Positions 8,693 through 17,973 of a stretch of DNA of 37,870 bases are shown piece after piece. The DNA is from SIG603 sp964369215. GTDB taxonomy: Bacteria; Bacillota; Clostridia; Oscillospirales; Acutalibacteraceae. The number at the start of each line of letters is the position of its first letter. The stretch's first letter is position 1. The notes under the pieces were generated by a model, which saw only the letters and a program-made list of their open reading frames with translations, did no database searches and was not told where the DNA came from. Both the position numbers and the translations under genes were made by a program. The stretch lies in assembly GCA_964369215.1 (NCBI GenBank), contig CAYJEZ010000006.1, positions 1-37,870 of the forward strand. The letters run 5' to 3'.

Positions 8693-9766
8693 ATGGCAAT
8701 AATGAGATATGACGTAAGCAATGACCCTAATGTTTATGAGGCTTGGCCTGATTTGTTGCTAACAAAAACAAATAAATTAATATGCATGTTTTGCGAATGC
8801 ACGCATCACGGACTAAGAACATATTCAAGAATTGCTTTTTGTGAAAGCACAGATAGAGGTAAAACTTGGACAAAGAAAAAGTATTTAACTGAGGCAACAC
8901 ACTCTGAAGATGCTTCAGTCTTTTGGGATTGTCCGAGAATTACACAAATAAGGGACGGAAGATTAATAGCACTTTGCAACAAAACAGAAACAATAGATGG
9001 CGAAAGGTGTAAAAATATTTACATGTGGTATAGCTCTGACGAAGGTGAAAGCTGGAGTGAGGAGATAAATACTGGTATGGTTGGCATAGTGCCTGATAAG
9101 CTATTAGAGTTAAAATCTGGCCGTTGGATTATTAGTTGCCATTTAGGCAATATTGACGGGCATAAGAATTTACAACAGCGCATGTGGTACTCAGACGATA
9201 AAGGCGAGAGTTGGAATGGACCTATAGTTATAGGTAAAGATGAGAACTTGAACTTGTGTGAGGTTTCTATTTTAGAAGTAAACGACAATGAACTAGTAGC
9301 TTTTATGCGCGAGAATTCTTCGATGGGTTATGAGTGTTATTGTGCTAAATCTACTGACGGTGGACTTACTTGGGGAGAGCTATACACAATTCCATTAGCT
9401 TGCTGCCATAGACCTGTTTCAGGTTTTTTAGACACTGGAGAAGTAATGATAAGCTATAGGTACAAGCAAGGTGCAAAACGTGGTTGGTTTGGTACATGGA
9501 CTCAAAATACTTTTATAGCAATTACAGATAAAGAAACTGTTCTTAGTAACACAAAAGAGCGCCAATGGGTTAGAATAATGCCACTTAACTACGACCAAAA
9601 CGATGAGGCTGATTTAGGTTACACAGGTTGGGTACAATTTGATGATGGTATGATTTATATTGTAGACTATATTAGAGGAACAGAAGCAAAGTGCCATATT
9701 ATTGGAGCTTCTATGTATAGAGAAGACATAGGCGGAATGTCTCCGAATTTAGACGATAGAAGTTAA
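8693..9766 (+). CDS. BNR/Asp-box sialidase-fold protein lacking the first catalytic Arg
   Basis: 357 residues with no lectin domain and no signal peptide. Four Asp boxes are visible (STDRGKTW at 52-59, SSDEGESW, SDDKGESW, STDGGLTW), so the fold is a sialidase-like propeller (BNR_2 type). The position of the FRIP/YRIP motif reads EAWPDLLL near residues 16-23, so the first Arg of the triad is replaced. This argues against a canonical GH33 sialidase. It may act on another sugar acid, belong to one of the newer sialidase-fold GH families, or be a binding protein. It sits between the two GH33 genes, and a truncated relic of a second copy lies at 11956-12137, so it belongs to a duplicated two-gene unit. 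RBS AAAGGTGG lies just upstream. Confidence 0.75.
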   Translation: MAIMRYDVSNDPNVYEAWPDLLLTKTNKLICMFCECTHHGLRTYSRIAFCESTDRGKTWTKKKYLTEATHSEDASVFWDCPRITQIRDGRLIALCNKTETIDGERCKNIYMWYSSDEGESWSEEINTGMVGIVPDKLLELKSGRWIISCHLGNIDGHKNLQQRMWYSDDKGESWNGPIVIGKDENLNLCEVSILEVNDNELVAFMRENSSMGYECYCAKSTDGGLTWGELYTIPLACCHRPVSGFLDTGEVMISYRYKQGAKRGWFGTWTQNTFIAITDKETVLSNTKERQWVRIMPLNYDQNDEADLGYTGWVQFDDGMIYIVDYIRGTEAKCHIIGASMYREDIGGMSPNLDDRS

Positions 9767-9836
9767 AATTATAAGTGGAAAATGAGGGGCTTGGAGGGTT
9801 TATTGTTAGTTAACTTAAAAAACATAATAGATAAAA

Positions 9837-9871
9837 AGTGAAAAAATTTTGATAGATGTGGTTTTTTCACT
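9837..9871. repeat. Perfect 10-bp hairpin upstream of sialidase copy 2
   Basis: AGTGAAAAAA (9837-9846) pairs with TTTTTTCACT (9862-9871) around a 15-nt loop. It ends six bases before a copy of the leader motif (9878-9914, CAAGTTAATTTACTTATAAAATAG), whose TATAAA could serve as a -10. A terminator of the BNR gene on the strength of its T-rich arm is also possible. Confidence 0.5.
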
Positions 9872-9961
9872 CAAGAGCTGCTAGTGATTTCAAGTTAATT
9901 TACTTATAAAATAGCTAAATTTCAGTTTTCTACTATTTACAACAAAAGGAAGGTAATAAGA

Positions 9962-11794
9962 ATGTTTTATTGTTTAGCAGAGCCTACCAAATTTGATGGA
10001 AAATCTAAATATATTAATATAACACAACATTTTGATAAATTTGTTGTTGGCGACGAGTTAAGTCTTGATATTAAATTTAAAACCAACGAGATATATAAGT
10101 ACATGACACTGATTGGTATATACTATAAATTTAGGCGTGACCCAGACTTTTACATAAATATAGAGAGGTCATATTTAACTGTAGGTGTTATGAAAAATCG
10201 CAGAAATATAGCTTGGACTGCAAAAGAAGCTTGTAGTAACGGCAAAGAACATTTTGTTCAATTTCGTGCCGGAAAGAGCGGTATAACGGTATATCTTGAC
10301 GGTGTTGAAATAATGCGTGATGAAACTTTGTACCCTTATTGTGACTACCGTTATGTTGAAGATGTAACAATTGGTAGAGGTGTAGTTCGAGATGAATATG
10401 ATAACCACTTTAGTGGAGATATTTTAGAATTCAAGGCTTGGAATACAGAAGAGCCAGTTGAAATAATTACTACTAAAGAAGATGTAAAGCTTGAGAAGTT
10501 AGACTTGTTTTACAAAGGTCTTGCAGGGTGTGAAAATTATCGTATTCCATTAATCATTACCACTAAATCAGGCGTTACAATAGCTACTTGCGATGTTCGT
10601 TATGATGCTGTTGGAGATACCCCAAATCATATTATGAGGGGAATTAGAACTAGCAATGATAGTGGTAAAACATGGAGTGACATTTTAATTACGCATGATT
10701 TTGGTGGAAAGGGAATAGCAGACGGTGCAGGAGCAATTGACGGCTCACTTTTATACGACGATGAAACCGATACAGTGTGGATGATTTATTGCCATGCCCC
10801 AAGTGGTGTAGGTAATGCTACCTCGGTTGGAGGAACAGGTTTTGATGATAAGGGTAGAAAAATATTGTTTGCTAAAGACGGAACAAAGTTTTTTGTAGAA
10901 AAAAATAAAAGCATTGTAGACGGTGACGGCAATGATACAGGTTACAGTATTGATGCTTATGAAAAATTGTATAAAAACGGTGAGTGTTGTGGCAGTGTTT
11001 GCCATGGTGCAGACAGAGTTTTCTCTGTTCTTAACACAGCTTATTTACATATTATTAAAAGTACTGATGACGGTAAAACTTGGAGCGAACCTCGCGAGCT
11101 TAACCCTGAAATAAAAAAAGAGTGGATGAGGGGTATTTGTGCTGGACCTAGCAACGGAATTAAAATAAAGAATGGTAAGTATAAAGGCAGACTGATTTAC
11201 TCAATTTATTTTTCAAGTATAGATGCGAAAAGGGTTACCTCTCCTGTGTCGATGTATTCAGATAATAAAGGCGAAACTTGGCATATGGGCACACCAGTAA
11301 ATGACAACAGAGAATTTGAGGGTAAAACCATCACTGCAAGGTATTGCGACGATTTTAGAGTATCGATGAGTGAATCGAAAATTATTGAAATTGGCGATGG
11401 CAATTTAAGAATATTTATGCGGAACTTTTTATACAAAACTACTGCAATTGCAGATAGCTTTGATGGAGGTGAGACATGGGTTAATGTAAGGCAAAGCCGA
11501 GATTTAGTCGACCCAAAATGCCAAACGAACTTATTAAGAATAGAGCGAGATGGTAAGGTATATCACCTATTCTCAAATCCAGAAAAAGAAGACAAACGTG
11601 TAAACGGTACTGTGAAAATAAGCCTTGATAATACAGAAACTTGGATAGCAAAAAGACAAATTGAACCGGGAGAGTTCTCGTATAGTTGCATGACAGAACT
11701 TCCTGACGGTCAAATTGGTTTATTGTATGAGGGGAAACAGCTTACACAAAGGTTTGTTAAATTCCCACTTGATTGGCTATTAATTGGCGATTAA
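9962..11794 (+). CDS. GH33 exo-sialidase with N-terminal lectin-like domain, no signal peptide (copy 2)
   Basis: 610 residues, collinear with the sialidase at 6677 and clearly a paralogue by tandem duplication. The lectin-like domain (1-167) is more diverged than the catalytic domain. The YRIP motif is at 193-196 with Arg194, and the acid/base Asp is at 219. Asp boxes SNDSGKTW, STDDGKTW, SDNKGETW and SFDGGETW are present, as are the EFSYSCMTELPDGQ nucleophile-Tyr region and the third Arg in DKRVNGTVK. Like copy 1 it has no export signal. RBS AGGAAGG upstream of ATG 9962 has nearly the same leader as copy 1. Both copies keep every catalytic residue, so both are likely active; the changes in the lectin domain suggest different glycan preferences. 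Confidence 0.92.
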   Translation: MFYCLAEPTKFDGKSKYINITQHFDKFVVGDELSLDIKFKTNEIYKYMTLIGIYYKFRRDPDFYINIERSYLTVGVMKNRRNIAWTAKEACSNGKEHFVQFRAGKSGITVYLDGVEIMRDETLYPYCDYRYVEDVTIGRGVVRDEYDNHFSGDILEFKAWNTEEPVEIITTKEDVKLEKLDLFYKGLAGCENYRIPLIITTKSGVTIATCDVRYDAVGDTPNHIMRGIRTSNDSGKTWSDILITHDFGGKGIADGAGAIDGSLLYDDETDTVWMIYCHAPSGVGNATSVGGTGFDDKGRKILFAKDGTKFFVEKNKSIVDGDGNDTGYSIDAYEKLYKNGECCGSVCHGADRVFSVLNTAYLHIIKSTDDGKTWSEPRELNPEIKKEWMRGICAGPSNGIKIKNGKYKGRLIYSIYFSSIDAKRVTSPVSMYSDNKGETWHMGTPVNDNREFEGKTITARYCDDFRVSMSESKIIEIGDGNLRIFMRNFLYKTTAIADSFDGGETWVNVRQSRDLVDPKCQTNLLRIERDGKVYHLFSNPEKEDKRVNGTVKISLDNTETWIAKRQIEPGEFSYSCMTELPDGQIGLLYEGKQLTQRFVKFPLDWLLIGD

Positions 11795-11830
11795 GCTAGA
11801 AGACAATAAGTATATGAAATTATAGTATAC

Positions 11831-11869
11831 ACACTTCACTTGCTTGTAAAGTACAAGTAAGTGAAGTGT
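11831..11869 (+). repeat. 17-bp inverted repeat / stem-loop after sialidase copy 2
   Basis: Arms at 11831-11847 and 11853-11869 (ACACTTCACTT... with ...AAGTGAAGTGT) pair over 17 positions with one G-U pair and a 5-nt loop. No T tract follows, so it is more likely an RNA stem (processing or protection) than a standard terminator. Confidence 0.7.
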
Positions 11870-11955
11870 AATCAAGTAAGTAGCTAGAGATATATGAGTT
11901 GACTTTATGAGTTTAAATAAAGTAGAACAATGAAAATAAAGAGGTGAAACTTATT

Positions 11956-12137
11956 ATGGCAATATTGCGTTACGACATAAGCAATGACCCTACACAGGTT
12001 GGGTACAGTTTGATGATGGAATGATTTATATAGTAGACTATATACGAGGAACAGAAGAAAAGTGCCATATTATTGGAGCTTCTATGTATAGAGAAGACAT
12101 AGGCGGAATGTCTCCGAATTTAGACGGAAATAGTTAA
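11956..12137 (+). pseudogene. Internally deleted relic of a second BNR gene
   Basis: The sequence opens with a start matching the BNR gene at 8693 (MAILRYDISNDP here, MAIMRYDVSNDP there) and a ribosome site of the same kind. At 11992 it jumps straight to the part corresponding to 9634 onward of the intact gene, so about 900 bases are missing. The join is out of frame: the start frame hits TGA at 12022-12024, while the tail frame ends at TAA 12135-12137. The tail includes 68 bases (12059-12126) identical to 9688-9755. It shows that the original duplication covered sialidase plus BNR gene. Confidence 0.92.
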
Positions 12138-12153
12138 CAATAAAAAAGAAAGA

Positions 12154-13038
12154 ATGATGAATATGAAAGATTTTAAAGGTATATACACAGCTTTAATAAC
12201 ACCTTATACTAAAGACGATAAGGTGAATTATGATGCATTAGGCAAGCTTGTTGAACAACAAATAGCTGAGGGAGTGCATGGTTTTTACATTACAGGTAGT
12301 ACAGGTGAGTGTTTTTTACTTAGCCGAGAAGAAAGAAAAGAGATAATGGAATTTATTTTAGCAAAAACAGCTGGTAGAATAAAAACTATAGTTCATATAG
12401 GTAGCACAAGCACAAAAGAGGCTATAGAGTTAGGCAAGCATGCAAAACTTCATAATGCTGACGCAATTTCAGCAGTTACTCCTTTTTATTATAAGTATTC
12501 ATCGGCAGAGATTAAAAATCATTACGACAAGATTGTAGAAGAAGTAGATTTACCAATGGTACTATACAATATTCCAACCTTAACAGGAAGCTCTCTTACT
12601 ACTGGAGAATTAAAAGAGCTTTATAAAAACCCTAAAATAATAGGAGTAAAACATACCTCTATGAATCTGTTTGACCTACAGCAATATAAAACCGTAGACA
12701 AAGATATTATTATTTTTAATGGACACGATGAAGTAACAGTTAGCGGTTTAGCTATAGGAGCAGATGGAGCAATAGGTTCTACTTTTAATATTATTTTCCC
12801 TTTAGTTAAAACTATTACAGAGCTTTTTGAAGCAGGAGAAGTTGCACAGGCAAGAGAAAAGCAAATATACATGAATGAAATTATTTGTGCACTTATTAGG
12901 GCAGGTGTAAATCAAGGAATAAAATATGTTCTTGAAAAAAGAGATGGTATAGAATGTAACGGATGCAGAATGCCAATGCACACAATTACAGAAGAGTCAA
13001 AAAAAGAACTGAGCGAGTTGTTTTCGCTATCTAATTAA
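12154..13038 (+). CDS. nanA: N-acetylneuraminate lyase
   Basis: About 294 residues, a TIM-barrel class I aldolase of the DapA/NanA family that splits Neu5Ac into N-acetylmannosamine and pyruvate in the cytoplasm. Features specific to NanA rather than DapA are GSTGE (48-52), SAVTPFYY, NGHDE (189-193) and GADGAIGST (202-210). Tyr138 lies in YNIP and the Schiff-base Lys166 in VKHTS. The start could be ATG 12154, 12157 or 12163; the last gives MKDFKGIYTALITPY, the usual family start, and the ribosome site (AAAGAAAG) is weak in all cases. It closes the sialic-acid locus and is followed by a strong terminator. NanE and NanK, needed for the next steps, are not in the window. Confidence 0.93.
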   Translation: MMNMKDFKGIYTALITPYTKDDKVNYDALGKLVEQQIAEGVHGFYITGSTGECFLLSREERKEIMEFILAKTAGRIKTIVHIGSTSTKEAIELGKHAKLHNADAISAVTPFYYKYSSAEIKNHYDKIVEEVDLPMVLYNIPTLTGSSLTTGELKELYKNPKIIGVKHTSMNLFDLQQYKTVDKDIIIFNGHDEVTVSGLAIGADGAIGSTFNIIFPLVKTITELFEAGEVAQAREKQIYMNEIICALIRAGVNQGIKYVLEKRDGIECNGCRMPMHTITEESKKELSELFSLSN

Positions 13039-13164
13039 GTAAACAGGCTAGTAAATAGCTTTGATATGTATTTTGTTAGTTTTTCAAGCTTATTTTCTAT
13101 AGCGTTCAATATCTGAAAATTTCTTGCAGTTTCACAAATCAAGGTCAATTTCTTATAGCACAAC

Positions 13165-13199
13165 AAAACACCTAAAACAAAAAGTTTTAGGTGTTTTTA
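13165..13199. terminator. Strong bidirectional terminator between nanA and the PASTA gene
   Basis: A perfect 14-bp stem, AAAACACCTAAAAC (13165-13178) with GTTTTAGGTGTTTT (13184-13197), a 5-nt loop, then T. The A run on the other side lets it serve both convergent genes. Confidence 0.88.
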
Positions 13200-13258
13200 T
13201 CGCATATTTAAGAATATAACATGTATAGTTAAAAATAAGCTACACTAATTAAAACAGC

Positions 13259-15112
13259 TTATTCTATACCAGTAGCTTCATTTGGTGATCCATCGGCTGT
13301 TCCATCTGTAATAGGATTACTCGCATCAGGTGATGGGTCAGATGTAGTAGGAATTTCTATCTTGTCGCTGCCATATGATAGTATAACCGAAGACCCTAAA
13401 GCTACGGTAGAGCCAGAGTTTACTGATTGTGATACTATTTTGCCTTCCATGTTTTCTACATATTCTCCGTCTGTAAAACTTATAGAGAATAATTTGTCGT
13501 AACCTTTATTTATAATATCATCTTTTGTCATTCCATAAAAATCTGGTACAGTTTGTACATTGTTAACAGGAACGTATTTGATTTGTATTTCAGTTCCTTG
13601 TTGTGTCTCGTAACCAGGCTCCAAACTTTGGTACCACACTTCACCTTGTAATCTTCCCTCTGAATTCTCTGCTATAAAAATAGGTACTAGTTGCAATTCA
13701 TTGCATATAGCCATGGCTTTCTCTCTAGTCATTATATTAGCATATGTTGAACCAGCGTCTTGAACCAAGTCAGGAACATACACTACATCGCCCTTAGAGA
13801 CTACTAAGTTAATGGTTGCAGAAATTCCAATTTTTGTAGATTCTTTATCTTGAGTTAAAATAGTTCCGCCGCTTAACTCAGAGCTTGTATACTGTACTGA
13901 TATTCTAAGGCTAGCGCCTAATTCGTTAAGTGGGTCTATCCAAGCGTAAACTGAATCTAGGTTTTGCCCAACAAAAGAAGGAACTGTAAAGCTGTTGCCT
14001 AATGAATAAGTAAGCTCAATGATTTGGTCAGTATACAAACTGCCTGCCTCAACAGATTGATATATAAGATTACCCTCGTTAGAGCTTGAATACTTATCGT
14101 CAACAATTGTCATTATACCAAGTTGAGAAGCTAGTACAGACGCTTTTTCTCTTGAATATTCATAGAAATTAGGAACTATAATTTCTTTTCCTTTAGATAC
14201 ATTTAAAATTACGGTGTCGCCCTCTCTAATTACTTCTTCTGCTTTAATATTTTGTTTGAAAATTGTATTTTCAGGGTAGGTGTCGTGGAACTCCTCTACT
14301 ATTTCTAGTATGATTTTTTTCTCTTCGGCAAAAGCTTTTGTAGCGTCTAGGGTCATAGTGGTAAAGTCTGGCAAAGTTACAGCCTCGCCTTCTCCTTTAC
14401 CCCTAGAGAACACTACGTATAGTGGGCTATCTCTACGGATTTCTTTGTCAAGCACAGTGTTATCGTTTATTGTAAACGATATAACTTCGCCCTCTGGCAC
14501 AGTTTCGCTGTCTTCAGACGTTACACGGACTTTACTCATGTGGTTACTCTCAGCCCAAGACTCTACCTCTGCCATAGTCATAGATTCAATATCTGGCACC
14601 TCTACTAAAATACTTAAATCAGGGCCAGAAGATACTATTAGCTCAATAAAACTACCACTGCTAACGCTTTCTCCCTCTGCTGGGTTTTGAGAAAAAATCT
14701 CGTTAATTTCTACAGTGTCACTAAACTCTGTTTCAGCTCTAATTAAAACGTCGTTTTCACTCGCCCATAGTTCTGCCTCACTTCGTGTCCAACCTATCAT
14801 GTTAGGAACAGCAGTGCCTCTGTTAAGCATAATTACTGTTACTATGATAGCAATAATAGCAACTACTGCAAGCCCTATATAAACAAAAGGTATGCTTTTT
14901 TCAGTGTTTTTTGCACGGTTTCTGTTTTTTGGTGGTTCAAAGTTGCTTTTTTCTTCAAAGTTAAAGTTGTTGCTGTTTAGTTCAGCATTAACTTTTTCAC
15001 CAGTGCTGTTAACGGTTCTGTTTGTAGGTCTAACCTTATCTGTGTTGCTAGGCACATTCTCTGTGTTAGGTTCATTATTTTTTTTGTAGTTGCTTAAAAA
15101 ATCATTGTCCAT
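13259..15112 (-). CDS. Membrane-anchored protein with seven PASTA repeats
   Basis: 617 residues. Residues 1-74 are a polar, Asn/Lys-rich cytoplasmic segment, 76-97 a single membrane span, and the rest is extracellular. Seven PASTA-type units follow one another, each starting with a V/L-P-(D/N/S)-(F/M/I/L) motif (VPNMIG, VPDIES, LPDFTT, VPNFYE, VPSFVG, VPDLVQ, VPDFYG) and ending with SKG/SRG/SLG-like turns. The C-terminal tail is rich in Pro, Ser, Asp and Thr. PASTA units usually bind peptidoglycan or lipid II on Ser/Thr kinases and penicillin-binding proteins, but no kinase or transpeptidase domain is present here. The likely role is cell-wall sensing or scaffolding. It lies 131 bases downstream of an ABC-2 transporter operon on the same strand. 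ATG start; the nearest purine-rich site (GAGGG) is about 14 bases upstream. Confidence 0.85.
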   Translation of the reverse strand: MDNDFLSNYKKNNEPNTENVPSNTDKVRPTNRTVNSTGEKVNAELNSNNFNFEEKSNFEPPKNRNRAKNTEKSIPFVYIGLAVVAIIAIIVTVIMLNRGTAVPNMIGWTRSEAELWASENDVLIRAETEFSDTVEINEIFSQNPAEGESVSSGSFIELIVSSGPDLSILVEVPDIESMTMAEVESWAESNHMSKVRVTSEDSETVPEGEVISFTINDNTVLDKEIRRDSPLYVVFSRGKGEGEAVTLPDFTTMTLDATKAFAEEKKIILEIVEEFHDTYPENTIFKQNIKAEEVIREGDTVILNVSKGKEIIVPNFYEYSREKASVLASQLGIMTIVDDKYSSSNEGNLIYQSVEAGSLYTDQIIELTYSLGNSFTVPSFVGQNLDSVYAWIDPLNELGASLRISVQYTSSELSGGTILTQDKESTKIGISATINLVVSKGDVVYVPDLVQDAGSTYANIMTREKAMAICNELQLVPIFIAENSEGRLQGEVWYQSLEPGYETQQGTEIQIKYVPVNNVQTVPDFYGMTKDDIINKGYDKLFSISFTDGEYVENMEGKIVSQSVNSGSTVALGSSVILSYGSDKIEIPTTSDPSPDASNPITDGTADGSPNEATGIE

Positions 15113-15243
15113 ATTTATTAAAAATTCCCTCTTCTTTATATATCAAGACAGAAATACAGCTATAGTCATTCAACTTTACTTTCATTTTTAAAATAATAAG
15201 TTAAAGTGTTATAAATGTAGCAGTATTTCTTCTTGTAAAATAA

Positions 15244-16962
15244 TTAGTTTGTAATGTCTAGCTTTTTGAATGAGAATAACGATATTATGAATATAACTGT
15301 GGCATATACCAAATGCATTCCTATTCCTAAAGCAATACTTACTGGGTACCCTTTGAGGATTAATTCTTTTATCATACCATACTCTGAGTAAAAATCATAC
15401 ATATTAATGTAAGGTATTGGAGTAAATGCAATAATAGTTAATGGAGTTGACATTTGATATACAAGCGCTACTGCTATAGTAGAGCCAAATAAAACTAGTG
15501 TTGGTATTATTATTGAAACAGCTATATTTTTTGATGTCATTGATACTGAAAAAGCAAGTACATAGCAAAACAGCATAGACACTGAAGATACCATTATTCT
15601 CTCAAACAGCATAACAAAAAAGTTAATGTCTCCATTTGCTGAATAATTTGGGTAAGCGTAGTCGCTAAATCCATGTGTAAATCCTGTAACTACTATTGTA
15701 GTCAAAAAGATTATAAAATACAAGATGTAAAGTATAAAAAGTCCTGCTAAAAATCTAGATAATATAACTTTTTCTCTAATTCTTGGGCGAATCATTAAAA
15801 GTCTAACTGTTCCGCTTTGAAATTCTCCAGCTATTGTGTAACCACCTATTAGAATACCAAAAACTGCAACTAAAGACGAAGACGACAATATTGAGTTTAC
15901 ATTAGTTCTTGAACCTTTTCTAACAAATTTCATATCAGGTTCATTTGTATCTAGAGAGGTTTGGGCTATAAATAGGTTTTTCTCGGCTTCTGTAAGGCTA
16001 GCTTTTATATTTCTTTCATAATTAGAATACGTTTCATGTTCTCTAACTAAGTAATCTGTTTCAAAAAACTCTTCTTCAGTAAGCTTGTAAATAGTAGCTT
16101 GTTCTATATCGCTTCTTGCCCAGTTTAATTGTTCTAGTGCCTCATCTTGCCAACTGCCGTCTCCCGGAACAATACTATTTGCTAGTCTATATTCTAAGTC
16201 AGGAATAGTAGTATTCTCTAATCTAGTTATAGCATTGTTAATACCTTCAATTTGCTCTGCTAAAAATTCTTCTTTATCAGGGTCAGATATAATTTCTGAC
16301 TCTAAGTCTTGTATCTCTTCTTTGTAATCTTCAATCTGCTTGTTATAATCTCTAATTGAAAAATCAACATATAAAGCAAAGTCGTTATTAGTTATAATTT
16401 CTTTAACTTCTTCTATGTCAGAAGCTAAGTTGGCTTTATCCTCATCTGTGTACTCCTCAATATTATTTGAAATATCTACATATGAATATCCGTTATAATC
16501 AAGAACTTTTGTAATTGCATCTTCATTAATATCATCTAGTTGAATTACAAAGTTTTGAACAATTAAGTAGTTATATTCATACGTTAAACGTATACGATAA
16601 TCACTATAGCTATCTGTAACAGTTGCAGCTAATAAGAAGAAGTCGATTAGCTCTTGATTTAGTTCAACTGCATATTTAACTTCGTCTGCATCCTCGTACC
16701 ACTGCTCTGCGTTATCACGTTGGTCAACATAATTGCGTAAATCCCATATTAGCTCTGAATCTCTAGAAACTGTTACTCCGTCTACTACTAAGTCTTCGCC
16801 ATAATAACGGCCATATATTGCCTCGTTTATTGATGACGATAAACTGTTAAGTATTGGCGCTACTATACATATTAAAGCAAAAATAATGATAGCAGAAATT
16901 AAGATAAATTTAGATTGAAGCATATGTTTTGCTTCAGCAAATATTTGTTTAAAAAAGTTCAT
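15244..16962 (-). CDS. ABC-2 type transporter permease with large extracellular insert
   Basis: About 572 residues. A first membrane segment near the N-terminus (FILISAIIIFALICIVAPIL) is followed by some 290 residues outside the membrane. These are rich in Asp/Glu and predicted helical or coiled (EDYKEEIQDLESEI). Five more segments follow in the C-terminal third, including the GILIGGYTIAGEFQSGTVRLL region typical of ABC-2 permeases. Start chosen at ATG 16962; the in-frame TTG at 16974 almost touches the GAAAGG site. It lies 42 bases after the ATPase gene and forms an exporter with it. The cargo is unknown; antimicrobial peptide resistance or lipid/peptide export are usual roles of such pairs. 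Confidence 0.88.
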   Translation of the reverse strand: MNFFKQIFAEAKHMLQSKFILISAIIIFALICIVAPILNSLSSSINEAIYGRYYGEDLVVDGVTVSRDSELIWDLRNYVDQRDNAEQWYEDADEVKYAVELNQELIDFFLLAATVTDSYSDYRIRLTYEYNYLIVQNFVIQLDDINEDAITKVLDYNGYSYVDISNNIEEYTDEDKANLASDIEEVKEIITNNDFALYVDFSIRDYNKQIEDYKEEIQDLESEIISDPDKEEFLAEQIEGINNAITRLENTTIPDLEYRLANSIVPGDGSWQDEALEQLNWARSDIEQATIYKLTEEEFFETDYLVREHETYSNYERNIKASLTEAEKNLFIAQTSLDTNEPDMKFVRKGSRTNVNSILSSSSLVAVFGILIGGYTIAGEFQSGTVRLLMIRPRIREKVILSRFLAGLFILYILYFIIFLTTIVVTGFTHGFSDYAYPNYSANGDINFFVMLFERIMVSSVSMLFCYVLAFSVSMTSKNIAVSIIIPTLVLFGSTIAVALVYQMSTPLTIIAFTPIPYINMYDFYSEYGMIKELILKGYPVSIALGIGMHLVYATVIFIISLFSFKKLDITN

Positions 16963-17004
16963 ACTTTTGTCCAAGCCTTTCTATTACGATTTAGTTTTTT
17001 AAAG

Positions 17005-17925
<921 letters not shown>

Positions 17926-17946
17926 TAGTTTTCCTCCTTGATGTTG

Positions 17947-17973
17947 AAGTGTATTACTCAACTTAATACACTT
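17947..17973. promoter_or_regulatory. Operator-like inverted repeat in the ABC operon leader
   Basis: A perfect 10-bp inverted repeat, AAGTGTATTA (17947-17956) and TAATACACTT (17964-17973), with a 7-bp centre. It lies immediately downstream of the -10 box on the minus strand, covering the likely start point. The GTGTA...TACAC pattern is like operators of YtrA-type GntR repressors, which often control ABC-2 exporters. Confidence 0.6.

Noticed and set aside
14280..14690. 136-codon plus-strand ORF within the PASTA gene
   Set aside because: Antisense to a clear multi-domain protein; Ser/Thr-rich low-complexity text without homology signs.
8596..15175. AAGTTGAATGACTAT shared between about 8597 on + and about 15160-15174 on -
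   Set aside because: A single 15-base match in AT-rich DNA is about what chance allows; kept only as weak support for the leader motif.
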